A stretch of 64,000 nt of DNA. It comes from DATKFM01 sp963851215 (lineage in GTDB: Bacteria; Pseudomonadota; Alphaproteobacteria; Dongiales; Dongiaceae). A program made the position numbers and the translations under genes. Below the pieces are notes generated by a model. The model did not search any database and was not told the DNA's origin. It saw only the letters and a list, made by a program, of their open reading frames with translations. Positions within the stretch are counted from its first letter, which is position 1, and each line of letters begins with the position of its first letter. The stretch spans positions 434,001 through 498,000 of the forward strand of contig CAWKOG010000020.1 in assembly GCA_963851215.1 (NCBI GenBank). The letters are read 5' to 3'. Positions 34,432 through 43,920 of the stretch are shown in pieces.

Positions 34432-35967
34432 ATGGCTGTCGAGCGCGGCTTCTCGGAGCCCAGCAATGTCACGCCGCTGCGCGCGGGCGAAACCGCCGCG
34501 CTGCGCACGCCGCCGCTCAACTATGAGGCGGAGCAGGCGCTGCTGGGCGCGATCCTCACCAACAACCGGGTCTTCGACCGGGTGAACGAGTTCCTGCGGC
34601 CGGATCATTTCGCCGATCCCGTCCATGGCCGGATCTACGAGGCCGCGGGCACGCTGATCCAGCGCGGCCAGATCGCCAACTTCCTGACCCTGCGCAACCT
34701 GTTCGACCAGGATCCCGGCCTGGTGGAGGCCGGCGGCTCGAAGTACCTGGCGCGGCTGGAGAACGCGGTCGTCACCATCATCAACGCCGAGGATTACGGC
34801 CACACCATCCACGACCTGTTCCTGCGCCGGCAGCTCATCGATCTCGGCGAGACCGTGGTCAACGAGGCCTTCGCCTTCAATCTCGACCTCTCGGCGGTGG
34901 AGCAGATCGAGGATGCCGAGCAGAAGCTGTTCCTGCTGGCGGAGACCGGGCAGACCGAGGGCGGCCTGCAGCCGCTGACCGGCGCACTCGGCAGCGCCAT
35001 CGCCATCGCCGAGCAGGCCTTCAAGCGCGACAGCCACGTCACCGGCGTCACCACCGGCCTGACCGACCTCGACCGCAAGCTGGGCGGCCTCCATGGCAGC
35101 GACCTGGTGATCCTGGCCGGCCGGCCCTCCATGGGCAAGACGGCGCTGGCCACCAACATCGCCTTCAACGCCGCCGAGGCCTATCGCGAGGAGGTCACGG
35201 AGACCGGCCGCGTGGAGGTCAAGGAGGGCGCCAAGGTGGCGTTCTTCTCCCTGGAAATGTCGGCCGAGCAGCTCGCCACCCGCATCCTGGCCGAGCGCAC
35301 GGGCATCTCCAGCGACCGCATCCGCCGCGGCGAGGTGCGCGAGGAGGATTTCCCGAAGTTCGTGCAGGCGGCGCAGGAGCTGTCGCGCCTGCCCTTCTTC
35401 ATCGACGACACGCCCGGCATCACCGTGCCGGCGCTGCGCACCCGGGCCCGGCGCCTCGCGCGCCAGCACGGCCTCGGCCTCATCGTCGTCGACTACCTGC
35501 AGCTCATCCGGCCCACCGCCGGCAGCCGCAGCGACAACCGGGTGCAGGAGGTGTCGGAGATCACCCGCGGCCTGAAGATGGTGGCCAAGGAGCTGGGCGT
35601 GCCCGTCATCGCCCTGTCGCAGCTCTCCCGCGCCGTCGAGCAGCGGGAGGACAAGCGGCCGCAGCTCGCCGACCTGCGGGAGTCCGGCTCCATCGAGCAG
35701 GATTCCGACGTGGTGATGTTCATCTTCCGCGAGCAGTACTACCACGAGCGCGCCGAGCCGCGCCGGCGCGAGGACGAGACCGACGAGAAGTTCAATGACC
35801 GCATGGAGCGCTGGCAGGCGCACGGCAACGAGGTTCACAACGTGGCCGAAGTGATCATCGCCAAGCAGCGCCACGGCCCGGTCGGCGCGGTGCAGTTGTT
35901 CTTCGACGGCGAGGTGACGAAGTTCGACAACCTGGTGCGGGACGACAAGCTGCCCGAACACAGGTAG
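34432..35967 (+). CDS. dnaB: replicative DNA helicase DnaB
   Basis: A 511-residue hexameric helicase. The N-terminal DnaG-binding domain begins LNYEAEQALLGAILTNN; the RecA-like motor has Walker A (GRPSMGKTAL), FFSLEMSAEQLATRI, Walker B region (LGLIVVDYLQLI) and QREDKRPQLADLRESGSIEQ with DVVMFIFRE. It unwinds DNA ahead of the replisome. The start has a TGGAGAAA site. Its usual partners alr and radA lie 14 kb further on instead of directly downstream. Confidence 0.96.
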   Translation: MAVERGFSEPSNVTPLRAGETAALRTPPLNYEAEQALLGAILTNNRVFDRVNEFLRPDHFADPVHGRIYEAAGTLIQRGQIANFLTLRNLFDQDPGLVEAGGSKYLARLENAVVTIINAEDYGHTIHDLFLRRQLIDLGETVVNEAFAFNLDLSAVEQIEDAEQKLFLLAETGQTEGGLQPLTGALGSAIAIAEQAFKRDSHVTGVTTGLTDLDRKLGGLHGSDLVILAGRPSMGKTALATNIAFNAAEAYREEVTETGRVEVKEGAKVAFFSLEMSAEQLATRILAERTGISSDRIRRGEVREEDFPKFVQAAQELSRLPFFIDDTPGITVPALRTRARRLARQHGLGLIVVDYLQLIRPTAGSRSDNRVQEVSEITRGLKMVAKELGVPVIALSQLSRAVEQREDKRPQLADLRESGSIEQDSDVVMFIFREQYYHERAEPRRREDETDEKFNDRMERWQAHGNEVHNVAEVIIAKQRHGPVGAVQLFFDGEVTKFDNLVRDDKLPEHR

Positions 35968-35994
35968 CAGCACGCGCCGTCAGGCGTGAGGCAT

Positions 35995-36350
35995 CCGTAG
36001 GGGCGTCCTCGGGCTTGACCCGAGGATCGAAACCCGCCCTCTCGAAAGCAAGAAGGTCTCACCACAGAGGCACAGAGAACGCAGAGGTTCACGGAGAACA
36101 GGTGAACCGCCTCCCCTCGCCCCTTGGGGGAGAGGGGCAGGGGGGTGAGGGGTACTTAGGTACTACCACAAAGTCACAAAGCTCACGAAGCCACCGAACC
36201 CTGCATCGACATTGCAGGTTTCACGCGAAGCCGCGGAGACGCGAAGATTCTCTAGCTTGTCCCCTCTCCCCCGCGCGATCGCGGAGCGATCGTCGCCAAG
36301 TGGGAGAGGGACGTCACATTCGCGTCCAGCGAATGTGACAGGGTGAGGGC
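35995..36350. repeat. cluster of degenerate intergenic repeats downstream of dnaB
   Basis: The 724-base gap 35968-36691 is mostly repeats: a GTAGGGGCG.../GGGTTTC-type fragment (35998-36040), a CACCACAGAGGCACAGAGAA fragment (36059-36078), the GC-rich hairpin with CCCTTGGGGGAGAGGGG (36112-36152), a CCACAAAGTCACAAAG end like that of 22746-22978 (36166-36181), and an inverted copy of the covarying hairpin family (36261-36349, arms GTCACATTCGC 36313-36323 and GCGAATGTGAC 36329-36339). Bases 36351-36691 show no gene or recognisable motif; a frame of 116 codons there reads through repeat sequence. Confidence 0.7.
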
Positions 36351-36691
36351 TCTCTCCCCACGCACCCTGCGCGCATATTTCCCCGCATTTTCCGCACCCC
36401 TACCGCCCTGATCCACCGAGCAAAACCCCCGATTTCCGCAATTCTCGGGGGACCCTGATTTTGAGGAACGATCCCATACAAGGGAATCACCTGCCCGTCA
36501 GATACTCGGCGGCACATCGTTGGCATACAGAAATACAGTTTTATCCAAGCCCGGGTAGGCAGGGATTTGCTACGCTGTAACCCAACGGGTGAAGGCGGGT
36601 GAAAGATAGACCGATCCACAATTTCCAACATCAAGGCATGCGTGGGGTTACCGCGCCGCGCCATTCTATTATGGGACTATTTTCTTAGAAG

Positions 36692-37649
36692 TCAAGAAGC
36701 GCCTGGCACAGTTTCGTCCCCGGCCGCCACACTGAGATCCAACGGAAGTTCGAGCTGTCCTGGCGCCTTAAGAACAGACAATTCCAACCTATCGCTCTTA
36801 AGCACAATGCTAAGCTGTATCCCGATATCTTCAAACATCAGCGACCGCGGTCGATTCATTTCCATGAATCCAAAGAACGAAAATGGGATCTCGTACTTGT
36901 CTGGTGAAATACGGCGGGCAAGCACTTGTGTGAAGGAAGGACTCGTTTCTTGAGTATCAACACGGTTCTGACCTACAATTGCCGTCTGAAAAAGAACGAG
37001 ACCTTCCTCAAATCCGCCTGCTTTCGCCTTCTTTTCGTCCGCCCTCGCAATGATCTCCGGATTCAATTCCCTCCGCTCGTGCTACAGCGCGTACAACCTC
37101 ATACACGTCAGCAAGCTCAATGGTCTTTTGGTCCTTAACTGTGCTGAGTTCCCAGTGATCGCGTGTCTTTGAGATACGCGCAAGATTTCCAAACTCTCCG
37201 CGAGCACGCGGCTGTACGTATCTTTGAATGACTAGACCGATCTGCCGTCCGCGTGCAGATGCACGGACGAGTTCCACGGCCGCTGCTAGATCCGGCCCAA
37301 ATGAATCCGTGTTGGTCGCGACAACAACACTTTTATAGGTCCCACGCTCCCAAATGCTCTCGCCGACAACACTTGATCTAACGATAAGCTTATTCTCCGC
37401 GGATGCTAATTTCTTTGCCCGCGCCAGCAATGAAGATGCGTTTTCGTCGTTTAGCACCGAGTTTACCGCTGACGCGGCAAAAAGAATGAATGGCGGCGTC
37501 CACGGTCTCGGCAAAGTACATATCAGAGCGCCCTTTGTGCCGTAAACTAACTTGGCTGCGACTGCTTCCGACCAGCCTAGTGGCGCGGAATCTTCTGAAA
37601 ATAGCAGTCGATCACATCCTACTTTCTTATAGAGTTCCAAACACAGCAT
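36692..37649 (-). CDS. PEP/pyruvate-binding domain protein, third gene of a HIT-membrane-PEP cassette (frameshifted)
   Basis: About 318 residues after removing one base near 37040. The N-terminal part resembles the ATP/PEP-binding domain of PEP synthase and rifampin phosphotransferase: KLVYGTKGALICTLPRPWTPPF parallels the GGKGxxLxxL...PPGF signature, KLIVRSSVVGESIWERGTYKS parallels VRSSAxxED...GxYxS, and GLVIQRYVQPRARGEFGN follows. The last about 110 residues match no family I recognise. The swivelling His and C-terminal PEP domains are absent, so it cannot be a complete PEP synthase. It overlaps the membrane-protein gene upstream by 23 bases (ATG 37649). Base composition is AT-richer than the neighbours. 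Confidence 0.6.
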
Positions 37650-38336
37650 TGGCAACGTTGCTCAAGAGTCCGCTTACTCCGTCCGAGAAGTACCCCACGA
37701 GGAATGCTATAGATGCGGCGCTAGCGATAGACCGCGGGCTATCTGAAGCTTGAATGCCTCCGATTAGGCCGGAGTTAAATAGCGTCAGAACAGCACAACC
37801 ATATACACCCCCAAGCATGGCAACAAAGAAACGCCAATGCCGGCGATCTAGATGCCACTTCCCTTTTGCGGCCGCGTGTACCAACCACTTTATTGAAAAC
37901 GTTACGCCGCCTACCGCTCCGGAGAAAAAAGATGGCTAGCAATCGGAAATCGATGTGCATCATCAGAGGCGATGCGCTCTGTCCTTCAGCTCCAACTGCA
38001 CGATTGGGCGAACCATTCAGAGTTAAGGGAATGTCGAAAGATTGACCGGCAAGGCTTAAAAATACGGCCGCCGCAGCTAACAAAATAAACAGGAAAACAC
38101 CCAGTACAATTGCCTCAAGCAGTATTTGTCGCCGAGCGCCTACCGGATAACCCGACTCCCACTCCCAAAGTTTTTTGCCGTCTGTGTAGTCGTCTTTGTC
38201 GCCAGTCGGAGTCTCGGCGAATTGATCATTCGCATCGGACAGATCACGCGAGGACTTGCGCGCCGGAGCGTCGGAAGACTTTTCAGATCCTGAATTTCGA
38301 TTTAAAAGACCTCCGCCGAAGGTCGAAGATGGCCAA
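37627..38336 (-). CDS. uncharacterised membrane protein, second gene of the cassette (frameshifted)
   Basis: About 235 residues if two inserted Ts (TTTT run near 38308, TTTTTT run near 37927) are removed. The TTG start at 38336 overlaps the HIT gene end by 35 bases. The product has a charged soluble N-terminus (SDANDQFAETPTGDKDD), then a helix IVLGVFLFILLAAAAVFLSL, a loop, and further helices around RLLAIFFSGAVGGVTFSIKW, FFVAMLGGVYGCAVLTLF and SIAFLVGYFSDGVSGLL. That is four membrane segments with no catalytic motif. It matches no family I recognise. Tight overlap on both sides indicates co-translation with the HIT and PEP-binding proteins, so it probably anchors or exports for them. Confidence 0.55.
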
Positions 38337-39001
38337 ACACTCTAAGAGTTTCTTGAACGTTCTCAATATGTGAGTGGGGTCTTGTAATTCCATGTTTCTG
38401 GAAGTCCGACTTGCGCGGCAATAATTCGGCGGAAGAACTGCGAGCCGGCAATCTCAGCGCTCTCCGCGAGAATTGAATGCTCCGACGACCCGGCAATCAA
38501 ATAGGAAACGCCCCGTTGGATTGAACCGTACGCGATGCTCGCCGCCTGTTTTCTCCAGCTTAACTCTGAAAACTGTGCGACCTGATTTATGAAATCGTCG
38601 AATGCAAATGGCGTATCAATAATCAAATGCAGGTGTGCGTGCTCAACGCCGCATCCAATTGGAGAATGCTGATCTGCAGCACCGTGTTCAAACCAGATTG
38701 CGTTGTCTTTCCTAACGCCCATCCCAGTCAAGACTTCACGCACCAAATCGGTCGGCGAGATCATAGTCGTGTCGCTCCACTGGACGAAGTTCAACGAGGG
38801 GACACGAGGAATCACAAGTAGCCAGTGCGGTACGATTGAACCAAGCGTTGGCGTGACAACGCAACTTTTGGTTTCGAATAACACCTGATCATAGATTGGT
38901 CGCGCGCACTTCTCCTCCGAAAGAAGCCCGCTGAAGCGCCCGAAGCGGCGACTTGCGTTCCATTGGAAATGATTGCGGTATCCAAGACTTATCTCCTCAG
39001 A
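38302..39001 (-). CDS. HIT domain protein, first gene of the cassette (frameshifted, start uncertain)
   Basis: The histidine triad is clear: GVEHAHLHLII gives H-x-H-x-H-x-x. Upstream are KCARPIYDQVLFET and TPTLGSIVPHWLLVIPR, the standard first half of the HIT fold. Removing one C from a CCCC run near 38397 gives the ending WNYKTHSHIENVQETLRVFGHL, typical of HIT-like nucleotide hydrolases/transferases. HIT proteins cleave or transfer nucleotides from phosphoramidate or dinucleoside polyphosphate substrates. The frame is open to 39001 but has no ATG; GTG 38884 would cut the fold, and TTG 38985, preceded by GAGGAG, would need one more indel. AT-rich relative to the window. Confidence 0.62.
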
Positions 39002-39162
39002 TCAATGTGTTAATGTGCAGCCACTCTACTCGCTAGTTCTCGAATTGAGAAGGTATTCCCCTGATTTTCGCCTGTCTATCGACAGAACACAAACTTTCGT
39101 GAGCCGTGTATCGACCCCGTCCAGAGCACAGGGTGCATTCTTATCCGTGCGGCTTATCGGTC

Positions 39163-39328
39163 TCACTCCGCTTCATGGGTCCGCCAGTTGATGCCGAGGA
39201 TGAAGCACTCAAAGCCGCGGAATCGGTAACCGTGGCTCAGGCGTCAGGCGCCGTCGGTGCGAGCAATTTCCGCGGCGCCAGCGAGGTGCAGGCGGGCGCG
39301 GAAGGTTTCGGCATCGATGACAATTGTC
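39163..39328 (-). pseudogene. remnant of a GWLP-type membrane-anchored protein (C-terminal fragment)
   Basis: In two frames this encodes IDAETFRARLHLAG, a stop, then SHGYRFRGFECFILGINW. This matches the C-terminal half of the intact-looking gene at 44347-44785 (EDAETFRARLQPAS ... SQGYSFHVFEDFILAVNW), including near-identical DNA around GCGCGGAAGGTTTCGGC. The N-terminal helix and the GWLP motif are absent. It is a decayed duplicate beside the HIT cassette. Bases 39002-39162 upstream hold no other gene. Confidence 0.6.
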
Positions 39329-39343
39329 GTGCAGCGGATAGAG

Positions 39344-39407
39344 CCCCTCACCCCGCAACATCCGCTGGACGCGGATGTTGCATCCCTCTCCCACAAGGGG
39401 AGAGGGG
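39344..39407. repeat. covarying hairpin repeat copy
   Basis: CCCCTCACCCC, then the stem GCAACATCCGC (39355-39365)/GCGGATGTTGC (39371-39381) around TGGAC, then ATCCCTCTCCCAC and AGGGGAGAGGGG. Nearly identical to the copy at 42761-42823. Confidence 0.8.
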
Positions 39408-39469
39408 TCAATTTAGGGAGGTGGCGTAGCGTCCAGCCTTCGCCGTCCCTACGCCGCTTAACTCGAGTG

Positions 39470-40626
39470 TTACGGCCCCACAAACGCCACGATCGACACG
39501 GGATTGCCGTCCAGGCCGAGGAGCTGCCATTGGCCGTCCGCGCTCCGGCAGGCGACGCCGGGGAAAAGGCGGGTCGTGCCGTCGCTTTCGATTCTTTCCT
39601 GTGACAGGCGGCGGCAGTGGGGCGAGCTGCCGCTGCCGACCGCGGGGCCGGGGACGATGATGAAGCGGTCGGCGATGGCGGTGCTCTCCCAGGGGATGCG
39701 CGCGCCATCGGCCTCGGACTCCAGGGTGTGGGACCGCGCCCAGGCGAAGCCGGTCCGCGCTTCCGAGGGCCAGCCGACGGCGCCGGGCGATATCGCGACG
39801 AGGTCGCGGGAGCGGGTGCCGCTGACATCGTTCAGGGGACCGGCGGCGCTGTCCACATAGCGCACATAGTGGCGCAGGGCCGGCGCGTAGTACCAGGCGC
39901 GCGATTGTCCGGCGCCCGAAGCGTCGCCCTCCGGATGGCAAAGGATCTTGTAGGTATCGAAGGTGCCGGCGGCGACGGAGATCTTCTCCCGCTGTTCGAC
40001 AGCGCATTGCCAGGGATCGGCCGCGCCGGCGCCGGACTTCACCGCATAGCTGCTGACGGCGCCGACGGTCAGCGGCCAGGACAGCGGCTGCTGCACCGTG
40101 ATGCCGTTCTGCTGGCCCGTCGCCAGCGTGAAATCAAACGGCGACGCCCAGCGCGAACCCCTGCCGTTCTGCCACGCCACAGACTGCCGGTCGGCCGAGA
40201 CGACCGTTTCGACGCTGCCGTCCGTATAGATGTAGACATCGCCGGTTTCGTAGAGCGGACCTTGCACGGAATGGTCCGCCCGAGGCGCTGCAGGCGCCGA
40301 AGGCTCGGCGAGCCGGGCAATCAGATCGCGCGTTATGCTGCCGTCGGGCGTGAGGCCGACATCTGTTGATAGTCGGACACCGCCCGGCGCGTCTTGGGGC
40401 CGGAAATTCCGTCGAGCTGCCCGCGATAGTAGCCAAGCTCGGCCAGCGCTTTCTGCGCCGCCAGGACTTGCGGATCCGCGGGTGCGCGCGGTTTCGTCGG
40501 CGGCGTCGCCGGTGCGGGCTCGGCCGGCGCCGGTGTTGTCGATGTCTCCGTCTGCTGGGAACAGGCCGTCAGGAAGACCGCGAGCAACGCGACGGCAATC
40601 AGCGGATAGCCGCGTTGCCGGTTCAA
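39470..40626 (-). CDS. peptidoglycan-binding lipoprotein (frameshifted)
   Basis: About 385 residues after restoring one base near 40364. A lipoprotein signal (LIAVALLAVFLTAC, lipobox LTAC) is followed by a Pro/Ala linker and a PGBD_1 peptidoglycan-binding domain (AAQKALAELGYYRGQLDGIS ... RRAVSDYQQ, continuing DVGLTPDGSITRDLI). The remaining about 270 residues form a uncharacterised domain with YETGDVYIYTDGSVETVVS, AAGTFDTYKILCHP and TRSRDLVAISP. Other lipoproteins with this layout act in cell-wall sensing or anchoring; here the role is unknown. It ends 58 bases before the histidine kinase stop, in the same direction as that gene. Confidence 0.75.
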
Positions 40627-40683
40627 GAGTCCGGTCGGCCTTCCTGAGGCAACAGGGCAATCGAGGTCTTTGAGAAATTTTCA

Positions 40684-42639
40684 TCAGGCCACCTGTGTCG
40701 ATCGCTTGCCGGGGCCGGGCTTTGGCGAATGCGCGGCCGTGGCAGAGGAATGGGTCCGCTCCCGGGGCAAGCGGATTTCGGCAACCGTGCCGATCCCGAG
40801 GTCGCTTTCGAGCACCAGGGTTCCGCCATGAAATTCGATCCAGCGCCGCGACAGCGCGAGACCCAGGCCGGTGCCCTCATATTTGCGGGCGAGGGATGAA
40901 TCCAACTGGACAAAGGGCTCGAACACCCGTTCGAGCTCGTGCTTGGCGATGCCGATGCCGGTGTCGGATACCCTGATGACCACGTCCCCATCCTTCTCCG
41001 AGGCAACGCGAACGGCGACGGTGCCGCCGGCGGGCGTGAACTTGATGGCGTTGGACAGCAGGTTCAGCAGCACCTGGTTCAGCTTGCGGTCATCGGCGCG
41101 CAGCAGCGGCACGTCGGCCGGCACATCGAATTCAAGCTTGACCCCGGCCTCGTCGGCGCGGCCATGGACCATCCCCACGCTGTTCAACACGACATCATGG
41201 AGATCGACAGCGGATTCATTCATCTCCACCTTGCCGACCTCGGCCTTCGACAGGTCGAGAATGTCGTTGATCAGCGACAGCAGATGGCTGCCGCTGCGAT
41301 GAATGTCCGTGGCGTATTCCTGGGTGTTTTCCGGACTGAGCTTTATCGGGACCTGGCCGGCCAGCATCGCCGAAAAACCAATGATGGCGTTGAGCGGCGT
41401 GCGCAGCTCATGGCTGACCATGGCCAGGAATTCCGATTTGGCGCGATTGGCCGAGTCCGCCTTCTCCTTGGCGCCGCGCAATTCGACTTCCGTGCGCTGC
41501 CGCTGCGCGACTTCGTTCCGCAGCGCCTCGTTCCGGTCCGACAGCTCGACGGTCCGCTGGCGCACCACCCGCTCGACCGTTCGCCGCTGCACGACGAGGT
41601 TGATCTGGTGCTGCGCCAGGAGGCCGGTCAGCAGCGCGCCGACAAGCGCAAGACAGAACGGCAGAACGTCGCCGGAATTCCAGCCGCGCTCCGCGTTGAT
41701 TGCGGCCATCAGCGACCAGCGGCGTCCGGCGACCTCGAACTCCCTGATGATGTTGAGGGTGCCCGACGCTTCGGCTGTGTTTGAATTTCCTTCGGATGCC
41801 GAGTTTGCGCCAAAAAGCAGATCCCGGCTCCCATCCGTCACATCGAAGAGCGACAGATATGCGTTCTGAGGCCGGTCAGGGCCCAGGACATCGGCCACGA
41901 AGTCGTCGAGCCGGAGCACGCCGATGGCAAAACCAGCAAGGGACTTGCGGCGCTCGAGGATGTCCGCCGGTGCGCTGTTGCGCATGTAGAGCGGCAGGAT
42001 GAGCCAGAGGGCCGGTCCGGCCTGACGCACCGTGGGCAGCGGCAAGAGTTCGGTTGCCTGGAGCTGTCCGAGATCGCCGGCGGACTCGAGGGCATTCCTA
42101 TAGCGAGCTTCGGTTCCCAGATCGTAGCTCAGCGCCTGTTCGTTGCCTTCGAAGGGAACCAGGTAGGCAATCGGCAAATATTCCAACCGGTCGCCGGCTG
42201 GCGTCAACGCGCCATCGGCGCCGGACTCCCGGATGGTCAGGCCGAAGAGTCCGTCCCGCTGTATCGCGGCTTCGAAGGCGGGGCGCTCCAACTGCGAAAC
42301 GCGGGGCACCCAGGCCAGGGCGGAAAAACCGGAGTACCGGGCCAAGGTCAGGTCGGCAAATCGCAGGAACTCCCAGCGATCGATCCGATCCGAGGCCGTG
42401 ACGAAAGTGGCGACGGCATTGACGGCATCGGTGTAGCGCTTGATGCCCTCGTTCAGCGCATCGGCCTGGCGCGCGGTCTCCGCCGCGAATTCGCGCTCTT
42501 CGACGTTGCGGTAATACTGCTTTGTAATGGCGAAGCCGCTCAGGGAAATGGCAACGCCGCACGCCAACGTCAGGACGGTTGGCGTCCAGTCGCCGAGTAT
42601 GATCCGGCGGGCGGAACGGCTGCTTCCCTCATGCCGCAT
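40684..42639 (-). CDS. CHASE domain sensor histidine kinase
   Basis: A 651-residue kinase. Membrane helix about residues 20-40, a periplasmic CHASE sensor (about 70-310, with FLRFADLTLARYSGFSALAW and RLEYLPIAYLVPFEGN), a second helix about 324-345, a coiled coil, then HisKA with phospho-acceptor His410 in LAMVSHELRTP and a full HATPase (LLNLLSNAIKF, DTGIGI, GTGLGLAL). CHASE domains bind small extracellular ligands. No response regulator is adjacent. Its catalytic half is close to that of the PAS kinase at 6481-8328, suggesting duplication or shared ancestry. Confidence 0.9.
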   Translation of the reverse strand: MRHEGSSRSARRIILGDWTPTVLTLACGVAISLSGFAITKQYYRNVEEREFAAETARQADALNEGIKRYTDAVNAVATFVTASDRIDRWEFLRFADLTLARYSGFSALAWVPRVSQLERPAFEAAIQRDGLFGLTIRESGADGALTPAGDRLEYLPIAYLVPFEGNEQALSYDLGTEARYRNALESAGDLGQLQATELLPLPTVRQAGPALWLILPLYMRNSAPADILERRKSLAGFAIGVLRLDDFVADVLGPDRPQNAYLSLFDVTDGSRDLLFGANSASEGNSNTAEASGTLNIIREFEVAGRRWSLMAAINAERGWNSGDVLPFCLALVGALLTGLLAQHQINLVVQRRTVERVVRQRTVELSDRNEALRNEVAQRQRTEVELRGAKEKADSANRAKSEFLAMVSHELRTPLNAIIGFSAMLAGQVPIKLSPENTQEYATDIHRSGSHLLSLINDILDLSKAEVGKVEMNESAVDLHDVVLNSVGMVHGRADEAGVKLEFDVPADVPLLRADDRKLNQVLLNLLSNAIKFTPAGGTVAVRVASEKDGDVVIRVSDTGIGIAKHELERVFEPFVQLDSSLARKYEGTGLGLALSRRWIEFHGGTLVLESDLGIGTVAEIRLPRERTHSSATAAHSPKPGPGKRSTQVA

Positions 42640-42760
42640 AGATGACCCCTGGCGCGAGCGGCGATTCCTTAACGCTTAGGGCCCAATGCTTAAGATTGTG
42701 CTAACATACTGGGTTTATTGGTGCGATTCTGCACTTTTGGCTTGGTTAGCGCCGAAAAAA

Positions 42761-42823
42761 CCCTCACCCCGCAACATCCACTGGACGCGGATGTTGCATC
42801 CCTCTCCCACAAGGGGAGAGGGG
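42761..42823. repeat. covarying hairpin repeat copy
   Basis: CCCTCACCCC, stem GCAACATCCA/GCGGATGTTGC with one mismatch, TGGAC loop, CCCTCTCCCACAAGGGG. It lies between the CHASE kinase and the convergent-side end of the bicupin gene. Confidence 0.8.
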
Positions 42824-42849
42824 ACAGGCTGCAAGGCGAATGCCCCTTG

Positions 42850-43920
42850 TCACCCCGTCTGCTCGCCATCCCAATAATTCCTCACCCCCGACATGTCGAA
42901 AATGTCGTCCCGCGTGCGCAGGGCGCTGACCAAGATCTTGTTCGAGTCGGGGTAGACGCAGACTTCGTTGGGGTTGCGCTCGCCGATCATCAGATAGCTG
43001 CAGGGGCCCGGGCCGCGGTTCATGAAGGAGTGGCCGATCTTCCAGCCGGCGGGGAAGCAGACATAGTCGCCCGGTTTCATGTCGTGTCGCGCATCGCCGA
43101 GGATGAGCGTCATCTGCCCTTCGAGGATCAAAGCGTGCTCCTCCTCCAGCATGTGATAGTGCGTGGGGCACAGGCGCCGGCCGGGCGCCGGCGCTTCGAT
43201 CAGCATGCCGACGTGATAGTTCTCGCCGACGGCCGCGTGGGTGAGATGCTTCGAGCGGCCGCCGAATTGCGTGCCCTCGCCCGGCCCCTCCTCCTTCCAG
43301 GACAGATTGGACGCGGAGATCGGCGGCTTGGGCTTGGCGGGCGCTTCGGGCGCGGTGCCTTCATCATGGGATGGCGGGACTTCGCCCGGCGGCAGGCCCG
43401 TGTTCTCGCCGTCCCAATAGCCGCGCGTCGCCGCGAGATCGAACATCGCCCGCCGCCCGAGCGCTCGCACCAGCACTTTGCCGGTGTCGGTGTAGACGCC
43501 CACTTCGTTCGGATGGCGCTCGCCCGCGATCACATAGCGGCAGACCGCGCCGCTGTTGTTGATCAGGCAATGGCCGGCCTTCTGCCCGGCGGGAAAACAG
43601 ACATAGTCGCCCGCCTTCATCTCATGGGTGCCGGCACCCAGGCGGAGGGTGAGCGCGCCCTCGAGGATGTAGACATGCTCCTCCTCGAAGATGTGGTAGT
43701 GGGCGGGCGAGCTCTGCATGCCCGGCGGCAGCTCCTCGATGGCGACGCCGACATGGTAGTCGTCGCCGACAACCGCGCGGGTCAGGTGGCGGTAGCGGAT
43801 GTTGAAGCGCGGCACGTCGGTCCATTCCGTCCAGGGAACGTCTGATGATGAGATCGGCTTTGGCGGCGCGGGATTTTCTGGGGGCATTGGCGGGCGCACT
43901 CCGTTGGGTTGCGGTGTCAC
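42850..43920 (-). CDS. bicupin: duplicated cupin domain protein
   Basis: A 356-residue protein made of two similar cupin halves (about residues 30-170 and 195-350). Each half has the cupin motif 1 with metal-binding His/Glu (PAHYHIFEEEHVYILEG and PTHYHMLEEEHALILEG) and motif 2 (KAGDYVCFPAGQKAGHCLIN and KPGDYVCFPAGWKIGHSFMN), and each ends with RGYWDGE or RNYWDGE. The halves are clearly an internal duplication. Sugar- or acid-binding, isomerase and dioxygenase roles are all possible. The GTG start at 43920 overlaps the preceding gene's stop (GTGA), so the two are probably translated together. Confidence 0.83.
   Translation of the reverse strand: MTPQPNGVRPPMPPENPAPPKPISSSDVPWTEWTDVPRFNIRYRHLTRAVVGDDYHVGVAIEELPPGMQSSPAHYHIFEEEHVYILEGALTLRLGAGTHEMKAGDYVCFPAGQKAGHCLINNSGAVCRYVIAGERHPNEVGVYTDTGKVLVRALGRRAMFDLAATRGYWDGENTGLPPGEVPPSHDEGTAPEAPAKPKPPISASNLSWKEEGPGEGTQFGGRSKHLTHAAVGENYHVGMLIEAPAPGRRLCPTHYHMLEEEHALILEGQMTLILGDARHDMKPGDYVCFPAGWKIGHSFMNRGPGPCSYLMIGERNPNEVCVYPDSNKILVSALRTRDDIFDMSGVRNYWDGEQTG

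Noticed and set aside
36314..36664. A 116-codon minus-strand frame downstream of the PEP-binding gene
   Set aside because: Its C-terminal third is translated repeat (the hairpin at 36313-36339) and no motif or ribosome-binding site is present.
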